Assembly: GCA_018714895.1 (NCBI GenBank)
Contig: DVMQ01000003.1
Location: forward strand, 85,725 to 149,724
DNA: 64,000 bases
DNA from: Coprovicinus avistercoris
GTDB taxonomy: Bacteria; Actinomycetota; Coriobacteriia; Coriobacteriales; Atopobiaceae
Direction of reading: 5' to 3'
In this document: positions 25,151 through 34,379 of the stretch, in pieces
How positions within the stretch are numbered: position 1 is the first letter of the stretch
How the letters are laid out: each line of letters opens with the position of its first letter
Position numbers and translations under genes: made by a program
The notes under the pieces: generated by a model
Databases searched by the model: none
The model's input: only the letters and a program-made list of their open reading frames with translations
Told to the model about the DNA's origin: nothing

Positions 25151-26590
25151 TTATTTGCTCTCCTTATCAGCAAGATCCTGCGCAACCAAAGCCTTAAAAC
25201 GCTCACCGCGCTCCTCAAAACAAGAAAACTCATCAAATGACGAGCACGCTGGAGAAAGCAGCACCGTTTCGCCTGCATGAGCAAGAGAGCGTGCAAGCTC
25301 ATAGGCATCCTGCATATGAGCAGCTTCATACACTTCAAGATTTCCGTGCTCACAAGCGTTTTCCTCTCGAAAAGCCTGAGCTATACGAGAGCCCGCTTCA
25401 CCATAGCAAACAGCCACACGACAGGTTGCAACCACATCGCGAGCAAGAGATGCTAGCTCGGTTCCTTTATCATGTCCGCCTGCAAGCAATACGATTGTGC
25501 CTGGAGCAAAAGCAGTAAGGGCCTTAGATGTTGCATCCACATTGGTGGCTTTTGAATCATTGACGTAGCGCACGCCATCAAGTTCACCACAAGGCTCGAT
25601 ACGATGCTCAAGTGGTTGAAATGCACAAAGACCCGACCGAACATCCTGAGGAGTAACACCTGCTTCCAAAGCAAGCGCTGCAGCAGCAAGTGCATTTTGA
25701 TAGTTATGAACGCCTGCAATAGCAAGCTGGTTGGCGCTCACCAGCTTATGTGTGTCGCCATCGAGACGAACTACTAACATCTCACCGTCTAAATAGGCAG
25801 CACAGCTTCCACCAGGATCACCAGTCACATCCAGCGTGCATACACGCACACCACGCTCGTTAAGGCTGTTTGCTATAGAGCGACAGTACTCATCTGAATT
25901 GGAGATAACTGCCAAATCGCCGGCGTTCATATTTTGGAAGATACGTGCCTTTGCCGCGGCATAGTTGTCCATGGTCTTGTGCCACGCCAAATGGTCGGGC
26001 GTAATATTGAGAAGACAGGCAGCAACAGGATGGAATGCCTGCGTTGTTGCAAGCTGATAGCTGGAAAGCTCGGCAACAAGCCACTCGCCTGCTTGACGCT
26101 CTTCCACCTCAGTTATGGCTAGTTTGCCGATATTGCCCACAGCTTCTGCCACAAAACCACCAGCGCGCAACAGGTCGCGCACAAGCGTCGTAGTCGTGGT
26201 TTTACCGTTGGTACCTGTAATAGCAAGCCATCTAGAAGGGCTTTCCCGCCAGGCGAATTCTGGCTCAGAAATAACTTCTTTCGAACAAGCTTTGGCAGCA
26301 AGAAAGAACGGAGAAAACTCCGAGATGCCAGGTGAGGCTACCGTAAGGTCATAAGAGCCTTCAACTGCCTCGGTGCCCAAAACAACAGTACAACCCATCT
26401 CTTGAAGAGCACGCGTCTCATCATTTGCTTGAGAAGTTTTCCCACCAAAAACTGTCACACTGGAAATACGCGTACCCAAACGCTTGGCAAGATACCTTGC
26501 CACCGCTTGTCCGGTTGATCCCAGTCCTAACACACACGTATTTCCGAGTGCAGTCACGCTACTCGTGACAGAACTATCTTGAAACTCCAT
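25151..26590 (-). CDS. murD: UDP-N-acetylmuramoylalanine--D-glutamate ligase MurD
   Basis: 479 aa. Adds D-Glu to UDP-MurNAc-L-Ala. The N-terminal GLGSTGQAVARYL loop binds the UDP part. The ATP P-loop is AITGTNGKTTTTTLV near residue 123. NITPDHLAWH, LEHRIEPCG, YVNDSKATN and LLAGGHDKG are all characteristic. SPACSSFDEFSCFEERGERF at the C-terminus is the MurD-specific tail. ATG with GGGAAG upstream. It lies between mraY and ftsW, touching ftsW directly. Length is a little above average. Confidence 0.95.
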   Translation of the reverse strand: MEFQDSSVTSSVTALGNTCVLGLGSTGQAVARYLAKRLGTRISSVTVFGGKTSQANDETRALQEMGCTVVLGTEAVEGSYDLTVASPGISEFSPFFLAAKACSKEVISEPEFAWRESPSRWLAITGTNGKTTTTTLVRDLLRAGGFVAEAVGNIGKLAITEVEERQAGEWLVAELSSYQLATTQAFHPVAACLLNITPDHLAWHKTMDNYAAAKARIFQNMNAGDLAVISNSDEYCRSIANSLNERGVRVCTLDVTGDPGGSCAAYLDGEMLVVRLDGDTHKLVSANQLAIAGVHNYQNALAAAALALEAGVTPQDVRSGLCAFQPLEHRIEPCGELDGVRYVNDSKATNVDATSKALTAFAPGTIVLLAGGHDKGTELASLARDVVATCRVAVCYGEAGSRIAQAFREENACEHGNLEVYEAAHMQDAYELARSLAHAGETVLLSPACSSFDEFSCFEERGERFKALVAQDLADKESK

Positions 26591-26599
26591 AGGTCTTCC

Positions 26600-27631
26600 C
26601 TATCCAAGTTGGAAATAAAGTGCAAATCCAATCATGGCAAACGCCGCAGCAACAATCCAAAAACGAGTTACCACCTTAGTCTCGCTCCAACCGAGCTTCT
26701 CAAAATGGTGATGAATTGGCGCCATGAGAAAAACGCGTTTGCCCGTAAGCTTAAAACTTGCAACTTGGATAATGACTGAAAGAGCTTCAACAATAAACAG
26801 GCCACCCATAATGAGTGAGATCACTTCAGTTTTTGTAAGCACTGCTAAGGCAGCAAAAGCAGCACCAAGTGCAAGCGATCCCGTATCTCCCATAAAAATG
26901 GTAGCGGGAAAGCAGTTATACCAGAGGTATCCAACGAGCGAACCTGCTATTGAAGCTGCAAATACTGCAAGGTTTATCTCGTCATAGCGGAACGCCACCA
27001 TAGCCATAGCAAGCATAACTACGAGCGTACAGCCACCCGACAAACCATCGAGGCCGTCGGTCAGATTCACCGCGTTGGACATACCTGCCATGAGCAGGAA
27101 AACGAAGATGAGATAAACCCAAGGAATAGTCAACTGCCCGTCGCCGATAGAAATAGTGGTGCTCAGAAAACCAAGGTCAACAGAGAAGCCACCTGGAAAG
27201 AGAATCACAGGAGCAATTCCGCAGACATTAACTGCTGCAAGACAAAAGATAACAGCTATAAGAATGAGGCCGATCATCTTTTGCGAAGGTGTGAGGCCGA
27301 GTGAACGTCTATGCGCCACGCTCTCAATGTCATCGAGCAGACCGAGCAAAGCTGTTGCAAGTGTAGCTAGTACACAAAGAATCAGATCTGGTGTCCAGCG
27401 CGCCATAATAAAGCAAGTGAGCACCATAGATAGCAGAATAACTACGCCACCCATGGTAGGCGTGCCTTGTTTTACGAGGTGTCCCTGAGGACCATCAGCT
27501 CGAATCTGCTGACCGACGCCCTCACGTCGCATCAAGCGAATAAAAAGCGGCATGAGCACAAGCGAAATGACGGCCGCAATGCCAATGGAAAGAAATACTT
27601 GATAGGTAGGGTAATCGGGATTACCGAGCAT
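26600..27631 (-). CDS. mraY: Phospho-N-acetylmuramoyl-pentapeptide transferase MraY
   Basis: 343 aa from the ATG at 27631; the start overlaps the end of murF by 11 bases, and a longer frame into murF is rejected. About ten transmembrane helices. Signatures: GTPTMGGVVIL with the QxxxxDGPQGHLVKQ region before it, LLGLLDDIESVAHRRS with the catalytic Asp pair, NAVNLTDGLDGLSGG, FMGDTGSLALG, and APIHHHFEKLG WSE near the C-terminus. It makes lipid I at the membrane from UDP-MurNAc-pentapeptide and undecaprenyl phosphate. GGAGG sits twelve bases before the start, slightly far. Confidence 0.95.
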   Translation of the reverse strand: MLGNPDYPTYQVFLSIGIAAVISLVLMPLFIRLMRREGVGQQIRADGPQGHLVKQGTPTMGGVVILLSMVLTCFIMARWTPDLILCVLATLATALLGLLDDIESVAHRRSLGLTPSQKMIGLILIAVIFCLAAVNVCGIAPVILFPGGFSVDLGFLSTTISIGDGQLTIPWVYLIFVFLLMAGMSNAVNLTDGLDGLSGGCTLVVMLAMAMVAFRYDEINLAVFAASIAGSLVGYLWYNCFPATIFMGDTGSLALGAAFAALAVLTKTEVISLIMGGLFIVEALSVIIQVASFKLTGKRVFLMAPIHHHFEKLGWSETKVVTRFWIVAAAFAMIGFALYFQLG

Positions 27632-29087
27632 ATGAGGAGAGCACCTCCTTGACAAAGGCGTCCAAACCAGCTGCGCGCGAAGCTTTCGCAAGTACCAAAT
27701 CCTCAGGACAAAGTACTTGACCCAGCACCTGAGCAGCAGCCTCTGCGGATGCAAATGTCTCTATCGAATCTGTTGACATTCCCATGGTTATAGCACCTTC
27801 ACGCATGGATGCGGCATCCTTGTCGCCAATCAAACAAAGCATATCAAGTGGCTTTGCAGCAGCATAGGCACCAACCAATGCATGAAGTTCTTGGGCATTA
27901 TCGCCAAGCTCGCCAATCTCACCCAATACTGCAATACGCCGTCCAGAACACGGAAGTGAACACAATACATCGAGCGCAGCAGCCATGGATGAGGGGCTTG
28001 CATTGTAGGTATCATCAATAATTCGAGGGGTACCATCACTACCCCCTCGTACTTCAAGGCGCATGTGGGTGGGAGGCATAGCTTCTACTGCCTTACATGC
28101 TGCCTCACGATCCACACCCAACCGCCATGCAACCGTCAAGGCAAGCAAAAGATCGGGAACAAGGCGTTTTCCGGGAACAGGAAGGCGCGTGTGACGAGAC
28201 CATCCATCGGGATAGCTCACCACACATGAAGCATGTCCCTCTTCGTCAATTTCAATCTCAGAGGCACGCACTGCATCCTTATCGCTTGTTCCTACAGAGG
28301 TAACGGCCACGCCGGCAGGCTCTGCAAAACCATGAGCAATAAAGTCGCAGAAATCATCTTCACCTACGAGTATGAGCTCGCGTGCTACTTGTTCTCCTTC
28401 GGGCAAAGCAGCGTCACACATACCCGAAACAATCTCTGCTTTTGCTCGCGCAATATTTTCACGAGAGCCGAGAAGTCCAATGTGACTCGTTCCAACATTG
28501 GTAATAACAGCGAGGGTGGGTTTAGCCATTGCGGCAAGCGCTTCTATCTCGCCCGGATGGTTCATACCCATTTCGAGAACAACAACCTCGGTTTCTTCTG
28601 GTGCTGCGAGAAGCGTGAGTGGCGCCCCAATAAGATTGTTGAAATTCCCCACAGTGGCATGGACGCAGTATCGAGGGGAAAGAGCACAGGCAAGCATATC
28701 TTTTGTTGTGGTTTTACCCACCGACCCAGTAACACCAACTACTATCCAATTGGGGTGATCCTGACGCCATGCGCCTGCAAGACGCAGGAGAAACGCTTCA
28801 CCATTGTCTTCGCTTGCACGCAAGACAGCGCAGTTTTTCTCAGCACAAATTGCAAGGAGTTCCTCGGTTGGGTCAGCCGTAATAACAACACAAGCCGCAC
28901 CCGCCTGAGCAGCGCGCGGAGCATACGCATTACCATCCACCCGCTCGCCTGGAAAGGCAACAAAGAGCATCCCCGGCTCAACGTTACGTGAGTCTATACA
29001 CACACCTGAACAAACTCTTGTACCAGAACCAGCAATAAGTTGAGCGTCAGTCGCACAAACCACTTGAGAAACTGTCATTTCAACCAT
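27621..29087 (-). CDS. murF: UDP-N-acetylmuramoyl-tripeptide--D-Ala-D-Ala ligase MurF
   Basis: 488 aa; the ATG at 29087 is ten bases after GAGGAGG. Adds D-Ala-D-Ala to the tripeptide precursor. The N-terminal part has DSRNVEPGMLFVAFPGERVDG, then VGVTGSVGKTTTKDML (P-loop) near residue 118, NFNNLIGAPLT, LEMGMNHPGEI, and DDTYNASPSSM with VLGEIGELG in the C-terminal half. These separate it from MurE. murE, which normally precedes murF, is not between ftsI and murF here. Length is slightly long. Confidence 0.95.
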   Translation of the reverse strand: MVEMTVSQVVCATDAQLIAGSGTRVCSGVCIDSRNVEPGMLFVAFPGERVDGNAYAPRAAQAGAACVVITADPTEELLAICAEKNCAVLRASEDNGEAFLLRLAGAWRQDHPNWIVVGVTGSVGKTTTKDMLACALSPRYCVHATVGNFNNLIGAPLTLLAAPEETEVVVLEMGMNHPGEIEALAAMAKPTLAVITNVGTSHIGLLGSRENIARAKAEIVSGMCDAALPEGEQVARELILVGEDDFCDFIAHGFAEPAGVAVTSVGTSDKDAVRASEIEIDEEGHASCVVSYPDGWSRHTRLPVPGKRLVPDLLLALTVAWRLGVDREAACKAVEAMPPTHMRLEVRGGSDGTPRIIDDTYNASPSSMAAALDVLCSLPCSGRRIAVLGEIGELGDNAQELHALVGAYAAAKPLDMLCLIGDKDAASMREGAITMGMSTDSIETFASAEAAAQVLGQVLCPEDLVLAKASRAAGLDAFVKEVLSSYAR

Positions 29088-29113
29088 GTGTTGCGACCCT
29101 CCTCTTTAAGCTA

Positions 29114-30937
29114 TTACGACGTAGGCTGCACACCTGTGTCGGTGAGGGCCTCTGACATAATAGCCGAGAAAACGTGTGCTGCAGAAGAAGATGCAAGATA
29201 TGCAGTTCCATTTAATCCTACATAAACCATAACATTCGGATCATCTGCATTTGCAAAACCAATGAGGGAGCTTACGTAGTAGAAATCCTCGTAGCCGTTT
29301 TCTCCAGCTTGTTCTCCAGTACCGGTCTTACCAGCAACATCATAACCCTCAACCTGAGCAGCCACACCAGTGCCCTCATTTACAACAACGCGCATCATAT
29401 CGACAACCTCATCGGAGGTTTCCGAGGAAACGACACGGGTATTTCCCTCACTCCAATCAACAGTCTCGCCATTTTTTGAGATGAGAAAATGTGGGGTTGT
29501 CATAACACCATCGTTTGCAATTGCTGCCATAGCACGAATGACTTGAATCATTGGTATGGCCACGCCTTGTCCAAACGACATAGTTCCCTGTGTGGTTGAT
29601 GAATAGTCATCAAGGCTTGTTACGATGCCTGTTTGTTCACCAGGAAAATCTATACCGGTAGTCGAACCAATGCCAAATTTAGTCATACCTTCAGCAAATT
29701 GCTCTGCTGTCAATGTTCTTCCGACCAAAATCATGCCGGTGTTTGAAGAACGTCGCAAGATTTCTGTGCAATCCATATCCATGGTGTAATCGCGCTCATC
29801 ATCATCGCCCACCAGATCGTCGCCAACCTGTATCTTTGGTGGTACCGTAAAGGTACTTGTAGGAGTAATTGTTCCTGCATCAAGTCCTATGGCCATAACG
29901 ATCGGTTTCATAATTGAGCCGGGCTCATACGAATTCGTAACCAGCTTGAGCTGCATGGCTTCATTGGTAATCGTTGACTGGTCGGTCGGATCAAGCAATG
30001 GAGTTGAGCAAGCAGCAAGCACTTCTCCTGTTTGCGGGTTCATAACCAAAGCAGAGCCGGAATCAGATTTGTACTCTTCCACACCTTCTTGAATTTGCTC
30101 TTCAACAACCTGTTGAATATTCACATCTATCGATAGGACAACATCTTGTCCATCAATGGCGTCTTCCACTTCATAGGCACCGCCAGCAACAGGAGTGCCA
30201 TCGGCACCTCGCTCAACATACATTTGTCCATCAGTTCCGGATAGCACATCATCATAAGTCAGTTCTATACCTGACAGACCATGGCCATCGTCACCTACAA
30301 AACCAAGGATCTGGCCACCTACATTGCCGTAGGGATATACACGCTTGGTGTCGTTTTCATAGTAGATCCCAGTCAGGTCGGCATCTTCTAAGTCCTGCTT
30401 GAGCTTATCAGCCTGATCGGTATCAACTTTCTTCTTGATATAGGCATACTGAGAATCGCCTGAAAGTGCCTCGGTAAAGTCGCTTGCACGACCACCAAGA
30501 TCTTGCGCAAGAATACGAGCTGTCGCCTCAACATCGCTCACCTCTTGCGGATTACAAACTACTGTTTTGCAATCAACCGTAGTTGCCAGCACATTGCCAT
30601 TGCGATCATAAATAGTGCCGCGTTTTGCCGTAATAGCAACCGCACCCGATCGCGCCGACTCCATCTTGTTTACTAAATCGCCTGCTTCAATAACTTGCAG
30701 ATCGATAAGACGAATGCCAACCACTACAAGTGCAAAAAAGAGCATCGCCATAATGACGACAGGACCCTTTGATGGACCAGGGCCTGCAGCTGGTCTCACT
30801 TCACCACGAGAAGTAACCCGTGGAGACTCATCGTAGGAGGAACCACGGGTTGATCGTGTTGTTCTATATGAACGAGAATTATTTGTAGCGCGATTACGCC
30901 CTCCGCGAGGAGTGGGGCGCTGGTCTTGCCTAGACAT
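29114..30937 (-). CDS. ftsI: Septal penicillin-binding protein FtsI (PBP2/3 class B transpeptidase)
   Basis: 607 aa. A basic Arg/Ser/Gly-rich cytoplasmic tail of about 50 residues and one transmembrane helix (about residues 58-78) precede the pedestal domain. The transpeptidase domain has all three active-site motifs: SIMK with Ser341 as nucleophile, SSN at 397-399, and KTGT at 537-540. RGTIYDRNGNVLA near residue 105 is the class B PBP signature. It crosslinks septal peptidoglycan with FtsW. It lies between the FtsL-like gene and murF. Length is normal. Confidence 0.95.
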   Translation of the reverse strand: MSRQDQRPTPRGGRNRATNNSRSYRTTRSTRGSSYDESPRVTSRGEVRPAAGPGPSKGPVVIMAMLFFALVVVGIRLIDLQVIEAGDLVNKMESARSGAVAITAKRGTIYDRNGNVLATTVDCKTVVCNPQEVSDVEATARILAQDLGGRASDFTEALSGDSQYAYIKKKVDTDQADKLKQDLEDADLTGIYYENDTKRVYPYGNVGGQILGFVGDDGHGLSGIELTYDDVLSGTDGQMYVERGADGTPVAGGAYEVEDAIDGQDVVLSIDVNIQQVVEEQIQEGVEEYKSDSGSALVMNPQTGEVLAACSTPLLDPTDQSTITNEAMQLKLVTNSYEPGSIMKPIVMAIGLDAGTITPTSTFTVPPKIQVGDDLVGDDDERDYTMDMDCTEILRRSSNTGMILVGRTLTAEQFAEGMTKFGIGSTTGIDFPGEQTGIVTSLDDYSSTTQGTMSFGQGVAIPMIQVIRAMAAIANDGVMTTPHFLISKNGETVDWSEGNTRVVSSETSDEVVDMMRVVVNEGTGVAAQVEGYDVAGKTGTGEQAGENGYEDFYYVSSLIGFANADDPNVMVYVGLNGTAYLASSSAAHVFSAIMSEALTDTGVQPTS

Positions 30938-30945
30938 ACTGTTTC

Positions 30946-31425
30946 CTACTGCTGAGTAGAAGAAGTTGCCCCATCCGCCGTAGATGTCGAAGAGGATGCA
31001 ACCTGATCTTCAAGCGTAATCTTTTCTGTCTCTGTAGGAGCCACCATGCCGTAGTTTTGTGTAGCGATCCTATCGATACGTGTTGAACTTGAAAGCGTCG
31101 ATGCGCTTATCTGAAGATCGCTTTTTGTTGCCTGTGCAGAAGCAATTTGTGTGCGAAGGTCTTCGTTGGCAGTAAGGCTACTTACTGTCGCCGAATAGAG
31201 TGCTACACGGGCTAATCCCAAAACTATGAAGATGGCAACTGCAATGAGCACCACGCGAACACGGAGCAAAAACTCAGGGGAAACCCCTTCACGGACCCTA
31301 GCATCAAGTCCCGCGCCCTCGACTACCTCGAAAGACGGTCGAAGTGGCATACGCTCTACAGTATGTTGTGACCGCCTCCTCTCGGCGGTCTCGAGACGCT
31401 GAGCCTCGGAGCCTTGGTATCTCAT
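30946..31425 (-). CDS. FtsL-like septum formation protein
   Basis: 159 aa from the ATG at 31425, with AAGGGGAG five bases upstream; the longer frame to 31473 is not supported. A basic N-terminus, one transmembrane helix (VLIAVAIFIVLGLARVALYS, about residues 72-92), then a short coiled coil (SSLTANEDLRTQIASAQAT) and a Ser/Thr-rich tail. Size, topology and position between rsmH and ftsI fit FtsL, which holds FtsQ and FtsI/FtsW together. Sequence conservation in FtsL is low, so the call rests on context. Confidence 0.75.
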   Translation of the reverse strand: MRYQGSEAQRLETAERRRSQHTVERMPLRPSFEVVEGAGLDARVREGVSPEFLLRVRVVLIAVAIFIVLGLARVALYSATVSSLTANEDLRTQIASAQATKSDLQISASTLSSSTRIDRIATQNYGMVAPTETEKITLEDQVASSSTSTADGATSSTQQ

Positions 31426-31539
31426 GATCTCCCCTTCGTGCAAGTCGCTTAACAAGCAACTCCGGCCGGTCACCTAAGACCGAGTGGTGCGAAATAGTGC
31501 GATGGTTGTACGTTTAAGCTTCGTCGTAGTACGGTAGTG

Positions 31540-31601
31540 GTGCATTTCCCTTTATGCACGAGGTCCTGAGACCTTGGTGCCTGTTTGAGCAAAGACCTTT
31601 G
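31540..31601 (-). promoter_or_regulatory. Three consecutive small stem-loops between rsmH and the ftsL-like gene
   Basis: The 179-base gap 31426-31604 contains, in minus-strand order, CAAAG/CTTTG (31601-31590), AGGTC/GACCT with a TCAG loop (31574-31561) and GTGCAT/ATGCAC (31559-31540). None is followed by a T run, so they look like leader or processing structures rather than a terminator. No ORF with a ribosome site is present. Confidence 0.4.
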
Positions 31602-31604
31602 TCG

Positions 31605-32561
31605 TTAAACCTCGCATCTTATGGCGACACGGGTCTTCGCGCTTCGCGCTCGTGGGTTTGAGCGCACCTCCTCGTCAGATGCAACGAGGGGCTTTTTTGT
31701 CTTCACGCGAAGTGCCGGCACATTTCCACACACGCACACCGGAAAATCTGGTGGGCAAGTGCAGCCGCGAGAGAGCTCGGAGAAGACGTGTTTGACGATG
31801 CGATCCTCCAGCGAGTGGTAGCTAATAACACAGATCCTCCCGCCAGGGTTAAGCCAGCGCACTGCCGCGCGCAAGCCACGTTCGAGCACCTCAAGCTCAT
31901 GGTTCACCTCAATACGCAAGGCTTGGAAGGTCTTGCGTGCTGGATGATGACCGTGACGCCTATCAGCTGCAGGAATGGCTGCTTTAACCACGTCAACCAA
32001 TTCAAATGTGGTTTGGATTGGTTGTTTTGCTCGACGGCGTACAATTTCTCGTGCTATACGAGATGCATGCCGCTCATCGCCGTAGGTTCGCAGAATCCGG
32101 ATGAGGTCGGTTTCGTTATAGGTGTTAATGACCTCAGCTGCGGTTGTGGTACATACATCCGGAGACATGCGCATATCGAGCGGAGCGTCCTCGTTATATG
32201 AGAAGCCCCTTTCGGCAATGTCGAGCTGTGGCGAAGAAACACCGAGGTCAAATAAGAAGCAATCGACCCCGTCTATCTCTGCCTCAACGAGAAGATCGTC
32301 GAGTTCGCCAAAATTCCCTTTAAGGAAGAGATGGTTCCCCTCTGGAACCTCGCGCTCAAAACGCTCGGTTGCTGCGGTAAGAGCCATATCATCCTGATCG
32401 ATGCCAATAGAGAGACCATCTGGCGCTATACGCTGAGCGAGAGCGACCGTATGGCCAGCTCCCCCTAACGTGCAATCACAGACGATGTCTCCTTTGTGAG
32501 GGTCCAATGCGTTCAGAACCTCTTGAAGCATCACGGGTACGTGCCGGTATTCCTCTGTCAA
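31605..32561 (-). CDS. rsmH: 16S rRNA (cytosine1402-N4)-methyltransferase RsmH (MraW)
   Basis: 318 aa starting at TTG 32561, seven bases after AAGGGGGAA. N4-methylates C1402 in the decoding centre of 16S rRNA with SAM. HVPVMLQEVLNAL opens the protein. DCTLGGAGHT binds SAM. FDLGVSSPQLDIAERGFSY, DMRMSP, HPARKTFQALRIEVN and CVISYHSLEDRIVK are all family signatures. Standard position after mraZ at the head of the dcw block, 15 bases downstream of it. Length is normal. Confidence 0.96.
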   Translation of the reverse strand: MTEEYRHVPVMLQEVLNALDPHKGDIVCDCTLGGAGHTVALAQRIAPDGLSIGIDQDDMALTAATERFEREVPEGNHLFLKGNFGELDDLLVEAEIDGVDCFLFDLGVSSPQLDIAERGFSYNEDAPLDMRMSPDVCTTTAAEVINTYNETDLIRILRTYGDERHASRIAREIVRRRAKQPIQTTFELVDVVKAAIPAADRRHGHHPARKTFQALRIEVNHELEVLERGLRAAVRWLNPGGRICVISYHSLEDRIVKHVFSELSRGCTCPPDFPVCVCGNVPALRVKTKKPLVASDEEVRSNPRARSAKTRVAIRCEV

Positions 32562-32576
32562 GACGCTTCCCCCTTT

Positions 32577-33023
32577 TTATTTTTCGTAGAGCAAAGACTC
32601 AAAGTCATCATCAAAGGCTTCCTGAGCTTTATTCCATTTCTCAGCATTCCAAACCTCGAAATGGTCATAAGCGCCAATCACCACAACGTCACCTTCGAGT
32701 CCAAGCTTCTGACGCCTTCCAGGCCGAGCGTTATCGATTTTGCCAAGCGCAACTCGCCCGGCCGAATCGATATCAACCTCAACGGAATTGGCGGTTATGC
32801 CAACTCGAAGACGTTTATCAGCCTGGTTGCGGGGATTAAAACCCTGACCGTCCCGCTCAAAGAGCGATTCGATCCAGGAATTAAACCCCTCAGGGGTAAA
32901 GCCATTCACGCAATCACCGTAGGGAACAAGTACGATCTTCTTGTCCATCTGTTTTCTAAACGAGGCGGGAAGCGTTACACGCGCTTTGGCATCTACCGTC
33001 ATCGGAAAGGTGCCCAGCAACAT
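32577..33023 (-). CDS. mraZ: Transcriptional regulator MraZ
   Basis: 148 aa; ATG with GGAGGGG upstream. Two SpoVT/AbrB-like halves: GTFPMTVDAKARVTLPASFR near the N-terminus and the repeated SVEVDIDSAGRVALG near residue 78. MraZ forms a ring-shaped oligomer and represses the dcw operon by binding direct repeats upstream of its own gene. It is the first gene of the block. Candidate binding repeats lie 70-90 bases upstream, overlapping a TATAGT -10 element. Length is normal. Confidence 0.95.
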   Translation of the reverse strand: MLLGTFPMTVDAKARVTLPASFRKQMDKKIVLVPYGDCVNGFTPEGFNSWIESLFERDGQGFNPRNQADKRLRVGITANSVEVDIDSAGRVALGKIDNARPGRRQKLGLEGDVVVIGAYDHFEVWNAEKWNKAQEAFDDDFESLLYEK

Positions 33024-33078
33024 GTTGTCCCCTCCTTCCCCGAACGAATACAGGTGTCCTCTGGTGAGGCGTGGGACT

Positions 33079-33115
33079 ACTATACGTCAAATGCCACACT
33101 TTACCCCACCAGAAA
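33079..33115 (-). promoter_or_regulatory. mraZ promoter with candidate MraZ boxes
   Basis: On the minus strand TGGGG-TAAAG-TGTGG occurs at 33109-33095, two five-base G-rich repeats with a five-base spacer, as in known MraZ operators. It is followed by TATAGT (33084-33079), a good -10 element. The boxes cover the -35 region, where there is no TTGACA match. A further TGGTGGGG copy lies near 33184. Confidence 0.5.
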
Positions 33116-33419
33116 ACACAATCCGACATTTTTTGTCCCTTCAATGGTTTAGGATCTTTCAATCTGTTGGCAACCCCCACCAGATATTGGGGTTGTCACC
33201 GTCTCTAGACACTAGAGCGGAACAAACCCTCAACTTCCGGTGAACATAATTGTGTCGGTGTGGTGAATCCCCTGGTCAGGCATGGTGAGAGGAGAAGTTA
33301 TTCATCCATGGAATAGTATTTCACCAGGTAAATGCCGGTAAGTAAGACCATACGCAATCATTTACGTATGGCATGAAATGTTGCTAAGCCTCAATGTTTA
33401 AGTGATGGTGAGCTAAGAG
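33116..33419. other. Intergenic region between xerD and mraZ, no gene seen
   Basis: About 300 bases without a supported ORF. Contents: hairpin CAACCCC (33171-33177)/GGGGTTG (33189-33195), and hairpin CCATACG (33348-33354)/CGTATGG (33365-33371) downstream of the xerD stop. Neither has a clear T run. The second could be a weak xerD 3' end. Confidence 0.4.
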
Positions 33420-34325
33420 TTAGAGCTTTTCTTCGTGAGCGCGTGGATGCGCGCAGAGGTATGTCATACGAATGTGTGTTCTATCAACATGGGTGTAAAG
33501 CTGTGTGGTAGAGACACTTGCATGGCCAAGCAGCTCTTGCACAACACGCAAATCAGCACCACCCTCTAAGAGGTGGGTCGCAAAACTATGTCTCAACGTA
33601 TGAGGATGGAGACCTTCGAGTCCGACTAACCGCCCGCGCTTTGCAACAATCATATGCACTGCTTGGCGGGTTATACGCCCACCGCGCGCATTGAGAAAAA
33701 CTGCTCCGCCCGAGCGTTGTGAAGCAAGCACGCCACGTGCATTGTCTAAATACTCTGTAAGAGCGCCCTTGGCAGTCCCAACAAGAGGTACTAAACGCTC
33801 TTTTGAGCCCTTGCCAAAAACACGAACAATTTCATCGGCAAGTGAAACCGATACAAGATCAAGTCCGCAGAGCTCTGAAACACGTAGACCACAGCCATAC
33901 AAAACCTCAAGAATGGCACGATCGCGGATATCGGTAGGTCTTGTACCAAACGGTTGATCCAAAAGGCGCATGGCGTCTTCGGGAGAAATAACATCTGGAA
34001 GTGTTTCTGGAGCTTTAGGGAGTGGAAGCTCTGCCGTAGGAAAGTTCTTAGTAATTTGTTCTGCCACCATAAAACGATGAAACCCTTTAATTGCAGACAG
34101 GGCTCGTTCCACAGAAGATGGCGCAAGACCCACATCACGCAATGCTGTGATGTGGGTCTCAACAATGTTTCTAGTTACGTCGTCTGGATTATGAATGCCC
34201 TGCTCAGCAAGGTAAGTAACATACCGCGTAAGGTCACGTCCATATGACTCTATCGTGTTCAAAGAACTGCCCCGCTCAACCGTGAGATAGCTGAGATATT
34301 CCTCACGCGCACGAGCAAGATCCAT
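33420..34325 (-). CDS. xerD: Tyrosine recombinase XerD
   Basis: 301 aa from the ATG at 34325 preceded by AAGAAGG; the longer frame adds ten residues over the ribosome site. N-terminal SAM-like domain (EEYLSYLTVERGSSLNTIESYGRDL). The catalytic set is visible in order: Arg in YGCGLRVSEL, Lys in GKGSKERLVP, HTLRHSFATHL, ELLGHASVSTTQLYTH with the Tyr nucleophile. It resolves chromosome dimers at dif with XerC. It follows pyrG with 54 bases between and is probably cotranscribed. XerD is preferred to a phage integrase by length and lack of extra domains. Confidence 0.9.
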   Translation of the reverse strand: MDLARAREEYLSYLTVERGSSLNTIESYGRDLTRYVTYLAEQGIHNPDDVTRNIVETHITALRDVGLAPSSVERALSAIKGFHRFMVAEQITKNFPTAELPLPKAPETLPDVISPEDAMRLLDQPFGTRPTDIRDRAILEVLYGCGLRVSELCGLDLVSVSLADEIVRVFGKGSKERLVPLVGTAKGALTEYLDNARGVLASQRSGGAVFLNARGGRITRQAVHMIVAKRGRLVGLEGLHPHTLRHSFATHLLEGGADLRVVQELLGHASVSTTQLYTHVDRTHIRMTYLCAHPRAHEEKL

Positions 34326-34379
34326 ACGGCAGCAAACCTTCTTATACGACGACAACCAAAGAGAGATTCGTTATCCAGT

